From Acidimicrobiia bacterium (lineage in GTDB: Bacteria; Actinomycetota; Acidimicrobiia; IMCC26256; JAOSJL01): a stretch of DNA of 64,000 bases. The stretch's first letter is position 1. Every line of letters starts with the position of its first letter. Position numbers and translations under genes: made by a program. The stretch lies in assembly GCA_027494115.1 (NCBI GenBank), contig JAOSJL010000001.1, forward strand, positions 831,926 to 895,925, read 5' to 3'. The notes beneath the pieces were generated by a model, which had not been told where the DNA came from, searched no databases, and saw only the letters and a program-made list of their open reading frames with translations. This document shows, piece by piece, positions 45,508 to 53,532 of this stretch.

Positions 45508-46646
45508 GAGGCGACAACCGTGTCGGTGGCGAGTTCGGCGACCAGGCTGTCGACGACGTCCTCGAGCGTGGCGCCACCCGCTACCTGCCGGCGCTGACGT
45601 TCGCAGCTGGGTCCCTCCTCGAGGATCCGGTTCACGCCGGCGAGCTCATCAGAGCATCCGAGCTCGGCGGCGATAGGTGTCAGCGTTGCCATGAGGTCCG
45701 CGATCTCCTCTCGGATCGCGCGACGGGTACCGCTGTCGTCCACGATGATCTCGGCGTCGAGCCCGTAGCGTGCCGCCAGCCACTTGTTCTCGCGCACGAC
45801 CCATTCTCTCGGCACTCGCGGCAGCTCACCGCGATCGATGAGCCGATCGAGCCAGGTCACCATCGTCTGTGCCATCGCGGCGAGGGTGGCGCACTCGTGC
45901 ATCGTCGGCGTTCCGTCGCAGATCCGCAGCTCCACGGTGCCGAAGTTGGGATGCGGACGCACGTCCCACCAGACCTCACGGATGGTTCTGATCGCCTGTG
46001 CCTCCATCAGTGTCTCGACGTACTCCTCGAAGTCCTCCCAACTGTGGATCTGCGGCGGCAACCCGGCGGTCGGCAGAGCCTCGAACACCTTCACGCGCGA
46101 CGAGGCCAGTCCGGTGTCGTGGCGTTCCCAGTACGGGCTCGACGCCGACAGCGCGAGGAAGTGCGGCAACCACGCCGTGAGCTCGTTGGCGATCGCGATC
46201 GATTTCTCCGCGGAACGCACCCCGACGTGGTAGTGGATCCCGAAGATCTGGAGGCGGCTCGCCGTCCACTGCATGTCTTCCACGAGCTCCCGGTACCGCG
46301 GCGGCGGGCTGATGGTCTGGTCCTGCCAGCTGGAGAACGGATGGCTCCCGGAGCAGATCAGGTCGAGGCCGCGCTTGTCGGCCGCGGCGCGCACCTCGCT
46401 GAGGGTCTCCTCGAGGTCGGAGCGGGCCTCGGCGACGGTTTGGCAGATCCCCGTGATGATCTCGATCGTGCACTCGAAGAGCTCGTGTTTCGCCTTCGGG
46501 TGGTCGTTGTCCGGGTGGCCTTCTCCGATCTCGGCGAGGATGGCGGAGGCGGCACTCACGAGCTCGCGGGTCGTCCGGTCGACGAGGGTCAACTCCATCT
46601 CGACGCCCAGGCTCGCCCGCTCTGATTCGTGGAAGTCGATCTGCAC
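45504..46646 (-). CDS. YbdK-type carboxylate-amine ligase (GCS2 family)
   Basis: 380 residues, intact. GCS2 family: LGVEMELTLVDRTTRELVSAA at the start with the metal-binding Glu, AKHELFECTIEIITGIC, SGSHPFSSWQDQTISPPPRYRELVEDMQWTASRLQIFGIHYHVGV, RPHPNFGTVELRICDGTPTMHE and REWVVRENKWLAARYGLDAEII. Such enzymes show weak glutamate-cysteine ligase activity; the true substrates are usually unknown. GTG start with GGAGGG upstream and a TAGCAT -10-like box at about 46667-46672. Operon with the M20 hydrolase. Confidence 0.93.
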   Translation of the reverse strand: MQIDFHESERASLGVEMELTLVDRTTRELVSAASAILAEIGEGHPDNDHPKAKHELFECTIEIITGICQTVAEARSDLEETLSEVRAAADKRGLDLICSGSHPFSSWQDQTISPPPRYRELVEDMQWTASRLQIFGIHYHVGVRSAEKSIAIANELTAWLPHFLALSASSPYWERHDTGLASSRVKVFEALPTAGLPPQIHSWEDFEEYVETLMEAQAIRTIREVWWDVRPHPNFGTVELRICDGTPTMHECATLAAMAQTMVTWLDRLIDRGELPRVPREWVVRENKWLAARYGLDAEIIVDDSGTRRAIREEIADLMATLTPIAAELGCSDELAGVNRILEEGPSCERQRRQVAGGATLEDVVDSLVAELATDTVVAS

Positions 46647-46812
46647 GCCTGCCCTCCGGGTCCCGGCGATGCTAACGGGGCTCCCTGCAATGGTGGGGCG
46701 GGCTCGGGTCCGGGTCGGTTGATCGGTTCGAACGCGCAGCCCCCTGTGTCGGGGAATATCGGCTCACCCGTTGTCACTCCAGGCGGGCCGGCGTCGAGGG
46801 CAGTAGCGGTGC

Positions 46813-47262
46813 TCATTCCACCGCCGCTTTGATGCGTTCGAGAGTCGTGCGCATCCCCTTTCGGTTGGTGCGTCCTCGGGCCCAGCCGAGGAGAAACCAG
46901 TAGAGACGTAGTGCCGCGGTCGGCGTGAGCTCGAAGAACTCGGTCACGTCGGTTCCGCCGCCCGAGGGTTCCAGCCGGTAGCCCCATGTGTTCAAGGGAT
47001 TCCCCGGCTTGCCGACGCCGAAGGCGAACTCGCGACCTGGTTCGCAGGTCACGACCGAGCAGGTCGTCCAGTAGGTGGGCCCGATCCCGTTGCGTTTCAC
47101 GTGTCCGCGGAACCGGGTTCCCACCGCCGGGCCGGTAGCGCCGTCGAGCCACTCGGCCTCGAACGTCTCGGGGCTGAACTCGCCGATCCGGGTCACGTCG
47201 CTCACGAGAGCCCAGATCGTTTCGGGGGGCGCGTCCATGTGGATGGTGACCGAGTCGTGCAT
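46813..47262 (-). CDS. SRPBCC-fold protein
   Basis: 149 residues. It begins MHDSVTIHMDAPPETIWALVSDVTRIGEFSPETFEAEWLDG, the standard SRPBCC/polyketide-cyclase-like opening. KRNGIGPTYWTTCSVVTCEPGREFAFGVG and YRLEPSGGGTDVTEFFEL follow, then a C-terminal helix (LGWARGRTNRKGMRTTLERIKAAVE). It has a hydrophobic ligand pocket; ligand unknown. Single gene, divergent from 47386. Confidence 0.88.
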   Translation of the reverse strand: MHDSVTIHMDAPPETIWALVSDVTRIGEFSPETFEAEWLDGATGPAVGTRFRGHVKRNGIGPTYWTTCSVVTCEPGREFAFGVGKPGNPLNTWGYRLEPSGGGTDVTEFFELTPTAALRLYWFLLGWARGRTNRKGMRTTLERIKAAVE

Positions 47263-47385
47263 ACCGGCGAGCTTATGGGCCGCAACGCTTCACGACACGG
47301 CCAGGGTCGAGCGGCCCTACCGGCGCCTCACAGATGGCTGTACGGTCACTTCGTAGGTTCATGTCACGTGACCAAGGGAGCGACG

Positions 47386-47664
47386 ATGGCGGAAAACCAG
47401 GACTCGGCCGGCGGCCTCGACGAGCAGATCCTCGAGCTCGTTCGCAAGGCACAGGAGGCGATCGTCGACGCGGGACGCAAGCTCGCCAAGGCCGGATCGG
47501 ATGCAGCGGAGAAGGTGGCACCCGAGGCCGCGTCGGAGGTGACGAAGCTCGTCGACAGTGCGTTCGACTTCACCGAGAAGATTCTCGAGACACAACGCGA
47601 GTTCGCCCGTGAGGCGATCGAAACTGCGACGAAGAAGACGGGCGGTTCGTCGACGTCGGTGTAG
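47386..47664 (+). CDS. Small helical protein, unknown
   Basis: 92 residues from ATG 47386 with AGGGAG upstream. Almost wholly amphipathic helix: LDEQILELVRKAQEAIVDAGRKLAKAGSDAAEKVAPEAASEVTKLVDSAFDFTEKILETQREFAREAIETATKK. No cysteines or hydrophobic segment. It resembles phasin-like or apolipoprotein-like coiled-coil proteins and may coat lipid or polymer granules, but this is only structural resemblance. Confidence 0.65.
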   Translation: MAENQDSAGGLDEQILELVRKAQEAIVDAGRKLAKAGSDAAEKVAPEAASEVTKLVDSAFDFTEKILETQREFAREAIETATKKTGGSSTSV

Positions 47665-47680
47665 TCGACAGGAGCCCGTC

Positions 47681-48580
47681 TCAACGTTCGATCAGGGCTT
47701 CGTCGAGGACGCTGCCGTCCTCGGCGACAGCGCGGATTCGGAGTCCTTCGTCGCTCAGTTCGGCGGCGACGAAGTGGTACTCGACGGCGGAGGCCGTCTT
47801 GATCGACTCCTGATCACAAGAGTCGCGTTCGTCGTAGAGGCTCTTGCCGCCACCTCCGGTGACGATGTAGGTGACGTCGTTCGCCGACACGAACCGCTCG
47901 TAGAGGTGGTCGTGGCCGTTCAGAACGAGCGCGACCCGGTGCTTCTCGAGGATCCTGACCCACGTGTCGACGACGGCATCGGTCGAGCCGTGCTCCCCGC
48001 ACGAGTATGCGGGTTGGTGGAACACGACGACACGGAAGTGTGGTCCCGCCTCCGACAGGCGTTCATCGAGCCATTCAGCCTGCCGGTCATCGGGTTCGTT
48101 GGCGTCGAGGAAGAGGAACTGGATGCCCTCGAGTTCTTCGGTGTAGGGAAGCAGAGGTAGTCCGAGATACTCGAGCTGCTCGTCGCCGTGTCCGCCGTCG
48201 ACGTCGTGGTTGCCGAGGGTGACCCAGAACGGCCGCGTTCGTCGGAGTTCGGCATAGGGATTGTCGAGATGGTCATCGAAGAGGCCCGGGTCACCAGACG
48301 GGTAGACGTTGTCGCCGGTCGTGACAAGAGCATCGACACGGTGCGATTCGGCCCAGGCGGTCATCGCGCCAGCAACGTCGTCCTGGTGTGAGCCGCCACC
48401 GAAGTCCCCGAACGCCACGAAGCCGGAATCCGAGGTGGACGGCCCCGATACGGTGGTCGACGGCTGTGGAAGACCGGAGGTCGATGGCCCGGGGTCGCTG
48501 CCGCACCCGCCGAGCCCGATCCCCAATCCCAGTGCGAGTGCGAGTGCGGCGACCCCCGCGCGGGGCATCATCGGAGACAT
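47681..48580 (-). CDS. Metallophosphoesterase lipoprotein
   Basis: 299 residues. Lipoprotein signal AGVAALALALGLGIGLGGCGSD (LGGC lipobox). Calcineurin-like motifs: FVAFGDFGGG, VTTGDNVYPSGDPG, VTLGNHDVDGGHGDEQLEYLG, VVVFHQPAYSCGEHG and LNGHDHLYERF, with GGGGKSLYDERDSCDQ after them. It resembles purple-acid-phosphatase/alkaline phosphatase-type secreted esterases. The first ATG (48580) shares the palindrome CATG with the start of the divergent MgtE gene; Met4 or Met5 (48571, 48568) are alternative starts. Confidence 0.92.
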   Translation of the reverse strand: MSPMMPRAGVAALALALGLGIGLGGCGSDPGPSTSGLPQPSTTVSGPSTSDSGFVAFGDFGGGSHQDDVAGAMTAWAESHRVDALVTTGDNVYPSGDPGLFDDHLDNPYAELRRTRPFWVTLGNHDVDGGHGDEQLEYLGLPLLPYTEELEGIQFLFLDANEPDDRQAEWLDERLSEAGPHFRVVVFHQPAYSCGEHGSTDAVVDTWVRILEKHRVALVLNGHDHLYERFVSANDVTYIVTGGGGKSLYDERDSCDQESIKTASAVEYHFVAAELSDEGLRIRAVAEDGSVLDEALIER

Positions 48581-49563
48581 GACGACCGATGTTTCCACGT
48601 CCGGCGGTACACGAGAGCGCGAGGTGGCGGAAGCGCTCGCCACACTCGACGTTCCGACTGCACATCCCGACGACGAGCCCACCGCGATCCTCGACCGGAT
48701 GAAGGGTCGGGCATACCGATCCGCTTCACATCTGGTCGTCGTCGATGACGGCTCGGTCATGGGGGTCGTGCCGATCGAGGATCTGCTGAGCGCAGGATCC
48801 GGGAGCACGGTCGCATCGGCGTTGCGCGGTGCGCCGACGACCGTCACGCCGGACACCGACCAGGGAGGTGCTGGCGTGGAACGCGGCACGAAGCGGCGAC
48901 ACCGCGATCGCCGTCGCGGACGAGGAGGGACGGTTTCGCGGGCTCGTTCCTCCCGCTGCCATCCTCTCGGTGCTCGAGCACGAGCACGAGGAGGACCTCG
49001 CTCGCCTCGGTGGGTATCTTCACGAGACCGAGACAGCGCGCCGAGCCTCTTCGGAGGCCATTCGTCGTCGCCTGTGGCACCGCCTTCCGTGGTTGCTCGT
49101 CGGACTGGCGGCCGCCATGTTGGCGGCGAGTCTCGTGAGCGCGTTCGAGAACGACCTCGAGCGAAACCTTGCGTTGGCTTTTTTCTTCCCGGTGTCGTGT
49201 ATCTCGCCGACGCTGTCGGTACCCAGACGGAGACCCTGGTGATCCGGGGTCTTTCGGTCGGTGTCGGAATCCGACAGGTGATTCTCCGGGAGACGGTCAC
49301 CGGCCTACTCATCGGCCTCGCCCTGGCGCTGGCGTTCCTCCCCCATTGCATGGTGGTGGCAGGGCTCGGAAATCGCGGTCATCGTGGCGCTCGCGCTGCT
49401 GGCGGCCAGTTCCATCGCCACGATCGTCGCGATGGCTCTTCCGAGCGTCTTCTCCCGCTTCGGGATCGACCCCGCCTTTGGTAGTGGGCCGCTGGCCACG
49501 GTCATCCAGGACCTCTTGACGATCGCCATCTATCTCGGAATCGCGCGAGCGATACTGGGCTGA
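48579..49563 (+). CDS. MgtE-like divalent-cation transporter, frameshifted
   Basis: About 327 residues. CBS pair first: LATLDVPTAHPDDEPTAILDRMKGR, HLVVVDDGSVMGVVPIEDLLSA, DTAIAVADEEGRFRGLVPPAAILSVLEHEHEEDLARLGG. The membrane domain follows: RLPWLLVGLAAAMLAASLVSAFE, FFLPGVVYLADAVGTQTETLVIRGLSVG, VTGLLIGLALALAFLP, then AVIVALALLAASSIATIVAMALPSVFSRFGIDPAFGSGPLATVIQDLLTIAIYLGIARAIL. The GTQTET and DPAFGSGP boxes are MgtE ion-path motifs. It lacks the N-terminal MgtE_N domain. Base shifts occur near 48865, 49180 and 49355. It takes up Mg2+ or a similar ion. Confidence 0.88.
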
Positions 49564-49576
49564 GGGAGGTTTCACC

Positions 49577-50102
49577 GTGGCGACGATCCGACTCGGGATC
49601 TCCTCGTGCCTGCTCGGCGACGAGGTCCGCTTCGACGGCGGGCACAAGCGCGACAGCTCCCTGGTCGAGACCGTGGGCCCGTTGGTCGAGTGGGTTCCGG
49701 TGTGTCCCGAGGTGGAGCTCGGCCTCGGAGTTCCCCGCGAGCCGATGCACCTCGTGCGCAGCGATGGTGAGATTCGGCTCGTCGGTACCCGCTCCGAGAA
49801 GGACCACACCGATGAGATGGAGGCTTACGCGCGCCGACGCGTCGCCGAACTCGTCGACCATGACCTCCACGGCTACGTGCTGAAGGCCCGATCACCCAGC
49901 TGTGGTCTGGTGGACGTCATTCCCCAGATCGCTGACGGGGGGTGCGGACGAACCCACGGTCGGCAGATTCGCCGCTGTGCTCATCGAGATGTATCCCGGC
50001 CTGCCCGTCGAGGACGAGGAGCGGTTGAGGGAGCCGGTCCACCGCCAAGCATTCCTCGAGCGCGTCCTCGACTTCCAGAGGTATGCGAGACTCCGACGAT
50101 GA
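49577..50102 (+). CDS. DUF523 family protein, frameshifted
   Basis: About 175 residues from GTG 49577 with GGGAGG before it. DUF523 motifs: RLGISSCLLGDEVRFDGGHKRD, EWVPVCPEVELGLGVPREPMHLV, LKARSPSCGL, and after a shift at the six-G run near 49935 GGADEPTVGRFAAVLIEMYPGLPVEDEERL. Conserved Cys in ISSCLLG, VCPE and SPSCG suggest metal or redox chemistry. DUF523 proteins are linked to DUF1722 proteins elsewhere. Its stop overlaps the cupin gene start (ATGA). Confidence 0.9.
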
Positions 50103-50500
50103 GTGAATCTCCCTTCGAGCTGTCGTCGACGTTCGTTCATCTCGGCCTCGGAGCGAGTGCCACCCCGGTGCCCGATTTCGAGTGGAGCGGCGAGTTCCTC
50201 GAGACGTACGCGAAGCGGTTCGCGTCCGACGGCGACGACGGTCGCCTCGTGTGCATCACACCCCAGAGCGCGTCGTGGGACGTCTGGGAACGCCACCCCG
50301 CCGGTGAGGAGTTGGTCGTCCTCCTGTCGGGACGATCGACCTTCATCCAGGAGGTCGACGGAGCCGGGCAACGCATCGAACTGGAACCGGGCCAGGCGTT
50401 CGTCAATCCGACGAACGTGTGGCACACCTCCGACGTCCACGAACCCGGCGAAGCCCTGTTCGTCACCCCGGGCCGGGGGACGGAGCACCGCCCGCGGTGA
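50099..50500 (+). CDS. Cupin-domain protein
   Basis: 133 residues. The cupin core runs WDVWERHPAGEELVVLLSGRSTFIQEVDGAGQRIELEPGQAFVNPTNVWHTSDVHEPGEALFVTPGRGTEHRP. Motif 1 is represented by the WERHPAGEEL strand and motif 2 by NPTNVWHTSDV with its metal-type His. Small single-domain cupin, substrate unknown. Translation is coupled to DUF523. Confidence 0.88.
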   Translation: MSESPFELSSTFVHLGLGASATPVPDFEWSGEFLETYAKRFASDGDDGRLVCITPQSASWDVWERHPAGEELVVLLSGRSTFIQEVDGAGQRIELEPGQAFVNPTNVWHTSDVHEPGEALFVTPGRGTEHRPR

Positions 50501-50525
50501 CGATCACGACCTCGTCGGCAACGAG

Positions 50526-51149
50526 GTGAAGGCGAAGACGCGGGAGCTCTGGGACAAGCAGAACCAGCACGAACGCGACCGCGCTCGGCTGTTCACCGCC
50601 GTCGCCGGAGCGACGGGAGCACGGTCCGCTCTGTATCCCGGGTCGTACGTGGACCTCGCTCCGTCGTTCGTGTTTCCAGCGGTGACCTACGTCGACTCCG
50701 ACAAGAGGGCCGCAGCGTTCTTCGAGGACGATGACGGAATCCATGAGCTCGTCGCCGCCAACTCCGGGCCAGACCATCCCGAGATCCGTTTTTTCCACGC
50801 CGACTACACGACGGATCTCGATCTGTCCTCCGAGGCCTTCGATCTGTTGGTTTCGCTCTATGCCGGCTTCGTCTCCGAGCACTGCACCGCGTATCTGCGC
50901 GTCGGTGGCTCGCTTCTCGTGAACCCGAGCCACGGCGACGCGGCAATGGCCTCCATCGACAGCCGCTACGAGCTCGAGGGAGTCGTGGTTTCACGCTCCG
51001 GTCGGTACCGGGTGAGTCGATCGAACCTCGACGACTACCTGGTTCCGAAGCGTCCGACGGAGATCACGGCGGACCTGCTCCACGAGAGCGGACGCGGTAT
51101 CGGCTACACGAAGTCGCCGTTCGCGTACCTGTTCACCCGCACGGAATAG
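50526..51149 (+). CDS. Methyltransferase-like protein
   Basis: 207 residues from GTG 50526, the first usable start in frame. Text: GARSALYPGSYVDLAPSFVFPAVTYVDSDKRAAAFFEDDDGIHELVAANSG, then ADYTTDLDLSSEAFDLLVSLYAGFVSEHCTAYLRVGGSLLVNPSHGDAAMAS. The YVDLAPSF/VTYVDSDKRA part matches motifs I-II of a Rossmann SAM-binding fold and FDLLVSLYAG matches motif IV. Product unknown. Confidence 0.7.
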   Translation: MKAKTRELWDKQNQHERDRARLFTAVAGATGARSALYPGSYVDLAPSFVFPAVTYVDSDKRAAAFFEDDDGIHELVAANSGPDHPEIRFFHADYTTDLDLSSEAFDLLVSLYAGFVSEHCTAYLRVGGSLLVNPSHGDAAMASIDSRYELEGVVVSRSGRYRVSRSNLDDYLVPKRPTEITADLLHESGRGIGYTKSPFAYLFTRTE

Positions 51150-51172
51150 CGGTATCGGGCCCACACCGGGCG

Positions 51173-51199
51173 TTCCGCCGGCGTTCAGCCTGGGTTCAG
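51173..51199 (+). promoter_or_regulatory. GTTCAG direct repeats, OmpR-type site
   Basis: GTTCCG (51173), GTTCAG (51183) and GTTCAG (51194), about one helical turn apart, roughly 50 bases before the lipoprotein/ABC operon. Direct repeats at 10-11-base period are typical of OmpR/PhoB-type regulator sites. The same TTCAGC half-site occurs before the two-component system at 60.8 kb, so that regulator may control this operon. Confidence 0.5.
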
Positions 51200-51245
51200 C
51201 GCCTCTCGTTGATGATGCCTCCACGACGACCTCGAGGGGGCCACC

Positions 51246-52172
51246 GTGCAACTGGTACCAGAACACGTACGACGCCAGAACACCGGAACACCGAAGCGAC
51301 TGACTCGGCGAATCGCAGCCGGACTCGTGCTCGCGTCTCTGGTCCTCGCCGCATGCAGCGGAGGGTCGGGCGGCACGTCGTCGGAGGGCAGCAGCGCCGA
51401 CGACACCGGAACCCAGGTCGAGTTCGACCCCGCGAACTTCGTCGACCCCAGCCTGAGCACGAACGAGTATCACCCGCTCACACCGGGAATGCAGTGGGTA
51501 CGTGGCGGCACCACGGAGGTCGGTTCGCGTGTCGTCCCCCACGAGGTGATCTCGACGATGACCGATGTGGTCCGGACGATCGAGGGAGTTCCGGCGATCG
51601 CCATGTTGGACGAGTCCACCGACGCCGGAGAGGTCGCCCAGCGTTCCATCGACTACCTCGCTCTCGACAAGGACGGCAACGTCTGGATCCTCGGCGGCTA
51701 CACCGAGGACTACGAAGGCGGCGAGTACACCAACACCGACACGGTCTGGCTGGGGACGATCGACGAAGGTCAGCCGGGCATCCTGATGCCCGCCACCGTG
51801 GAGGCCGACACGCCGAAATGGTTCATCGGCGCCGCTCCGGGCGAGGACGCCAGCGTCGGTGAGCCCGTGGAGCTCGACATCTCCCACTGTGTCGAGTTCG
51901 ACTGCTACGACTCCGTGCGCGTCATCCAGGAGGGTGAGGTCGGCGCTCCCGACAACGAGAACAAGTACTACGCACCCGGTGTCGGTGTCATCGACAACGT
52001 CCCGCTCGACGCGAGCCTGCACCAGGACACCTTCGAGCTGATCAACCTCGTGCAGCTCAGCCCCGAGGGTCTGGCCGAGGCGAGCCAGGTGGTACTCGAA
52101 CTCGAAGCACACGCCGCCGAGGTCGTCCCCGACGTGTTCGGCACTGCGCCAGCCTCGGAACGCACAGCATGA
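51246..52172 (+). CDS. Secreted lipoprotein of the MacB-like operon
   Basis: 308 residues. Lipoprotein signal: TRRIAAGLVLASLVLAACSGG (lipobox LAAC after a twin-Arg-containing stretch). The mature protein is acidic: FVDPSLSTNEYHPLTPGMQWVRGGTTEVGSRVVPHEVISTMTDVVRTIEGVPAIAMLDE, EVAQRSIDYLALDKDGNVWILGGYTEDYEGG, WFIGAAPGEDA and NKYYAPGVGVIDNVPLD. It is all-beta and of no named family known to me. It overlaps the first ABC gene (ATGA) and is probably the periplasm-side partner of that transporter. Confidence 0.8.
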   Translation: MQLVPEHVRRQNTGTPKRLTRRIAAGLVLASLVLAACSGGSGGTSSEGSSADDTGTQVEFDPANFVDPSLSTNEYHPLTPGMQWVRGGTTEVGSRVVPHEVISTMTDVVRTIEGVPAIAMLDESTDAGEVAQRSIDYLALDKDGNVWILGGYTEDYEGGEYTNTDTVWLGTIDEGQPGILMPATVEADTPKWFIGAAPGEDASVGEPVELDISHCVEFDCYDSVRVIQEGEVGAPDNENKYYAPGVGVIDNVPLDASLHQDTFELINLVQLSPEGLAEASQVVLELEAHAAEVVPDVFGTAPASERTA

Positions 52173-52845
52173 CCGTCGACCCGGTCGTGCGTCTGAGTGG
52201 TGTCTCGAAGTCCTACGAATCCACCGCCACCGAGGGGTCCGTCGTGCTCACCGACGTGGATCTCACGCTGGACCCCGGCGAGAAGGCCAGCCTGGTCGGA
52301 CCCTCGGGAAGCGGGAAGTCCACGCTCCTGTCGCTCATGGCCGGCCTGTTGCGTCCTGACGAGGGCACCGTGGAGATCGGCGGGCGGGAGATGAGTGACC
52401 TCGGTGACCGGGACAGAGCCGGGATTCGGGCGGATCACGTCGGCATCGCCCTCCAGTCGGACAATCTGATTCCTTTCCTCACCGCCACCGAGAACGTGCA
52501 GCTCGCACAGTCCTTTGCGTCGCAGGGCCGCCGTCGATCGCGGCGAGGCGCGCCCTCGAGCTGCTCGAGCACACCGGCGTGGCGCACCGGGCGGAGCATC
52601 TTCCCCGGCAGCTGTCCGGTGGTGAGGCTCAGCGTGTCGCGCTCGCCGTATCGATGGCCAACGAACCGGCGCTTCTCCTTGCCGATGAGGTCGTCGCTCA
52701 GCTCGATGCCGACACCGCGAGCGACGTCATCGATACCGTTCTCGGCGCAGCGTTCGCCGTGTTGTTCGTCAGCCACGATGTGTCGCTGGCCGACCTGGCC
52801 GACACCCGCTACGAGCTCTCGGATCGCGGGGTGCAACGCCGATGA
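52169..52845 (+). CDS. ABC transporter ATP-binding protein (MacB/LolD type), frameshifted
   Basis: About 225 residues. Walker [21 protein letters not shown]-loop [19 protein letters not shown], then a shift near 52530, then signature [15 protein letters not shown], Walker [14 protein letters not shown] (the usual DEPT is DEVV) and H-loop [10 protein letters not shown]. Couples ATP to the FtsX-type permease. Overlaps both neighbours by four bases. Confidence 0.9.
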
Positions 52846-53528
52846 GCGCCGGTGTCGCCATCGAGGCGCGAAACGTCACCGTCGACCACCACACGACAGC
52901 GGGTGTGGTGCGGGCCCTTGACAATCTCGACTTGGACGTCGAAGCCGGTGAGAGCCTGGCGATCATGGGGCCGAGCGGGTGTGGCAAGTCGACGCTGCTC
53001 GGGCTCCTCGCCGGACTGGCCGTCCCGGACTCCGGGACGGTCACGATCGGCTCGGACACCGTGACGGAGCTGTCCGAACGCGACCGTGTGCGCTTCCGGC
53101 GCCGCAACCTGGGAATGGTCTACCAAGCAGACAATCTGCTTCCGCACCTCACCGTCGAGGAGAACGTCGCTCTGCAGCTGTCCATCACGGGCGTGAAGCC
53201 CGGGACAGGCGGCTGGAGCAGTCCGACCGACGTGCTCTCCCGCTTGGAGATCGACGACCTCGCGACGCGCCTCCCCGACAAGCTGTCGGGCGGTCAACGT
53301 CAGAGGGCCGCCGTGGCACGTGCCGTCGTCCACCGGCCGGCGATCATGCTCGCCGATGAGCCCACAGGATCTCTCGACACGTCGAGTGCGAAGGCGGTGA
53401 TCGAGCTGTTCCTCGACGTGCAACGCGAGATGGGGGCGACCCTCGTCATGGTCACCCACGACCCGGCGATGGCCGCCCACGCGGACCGCAGCATGCGCCT
53501 CGAAAGACCGAACGGACACACGGAGTAG
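52842..53528 (+). CDS. ABC transporter ATP-binding protein (MacB/LolD type)
   Basis: 228 residues, intact. Walker [20 protein letters not shown]-loop [22 protein letters not shown], signature [16 protein letters not shown], Walker [13 protein letters not shown] and H-loop [19 protein letters not shown]. The second nucleotide-binding protein of the operon. With the preceding one it would give a heterodimer on a single large permease. Starts in the stop of the first ATPase gene and precedes the permease by four bases. Confidence 0.95.
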   Translation: MSAGVAIEARNVTVDHHTTAGVVRALDNLDLDVEAGESLAIMGPSGCGKSTLLGLLAGLAVPDSGTVTIGSDTVTELSERDRVRFRRRNLGMVYQADNLLPHLTVEENVALQLSITGVKPGTGGWSSPTDVLSRLEIDDLATRLPDKLSGGQRQRAAVARAVVHRPAIMLADEPTGSLDTSSAKAVIELFLDVQREMGATLVMVTHDPAMAAHADRSMRLERPNGHTE

Positions 53529-53532
53529 AGCC

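Noticed and set aside
46647..46812. Small minus-strand ORF starting MSTATALDAGPPG between SRPBCC and YbdK genes
   Set aside because: It runs on into the antisense of YbdK, has no conserved-looking core, and the region has a better explanation as the YbdK promoter.
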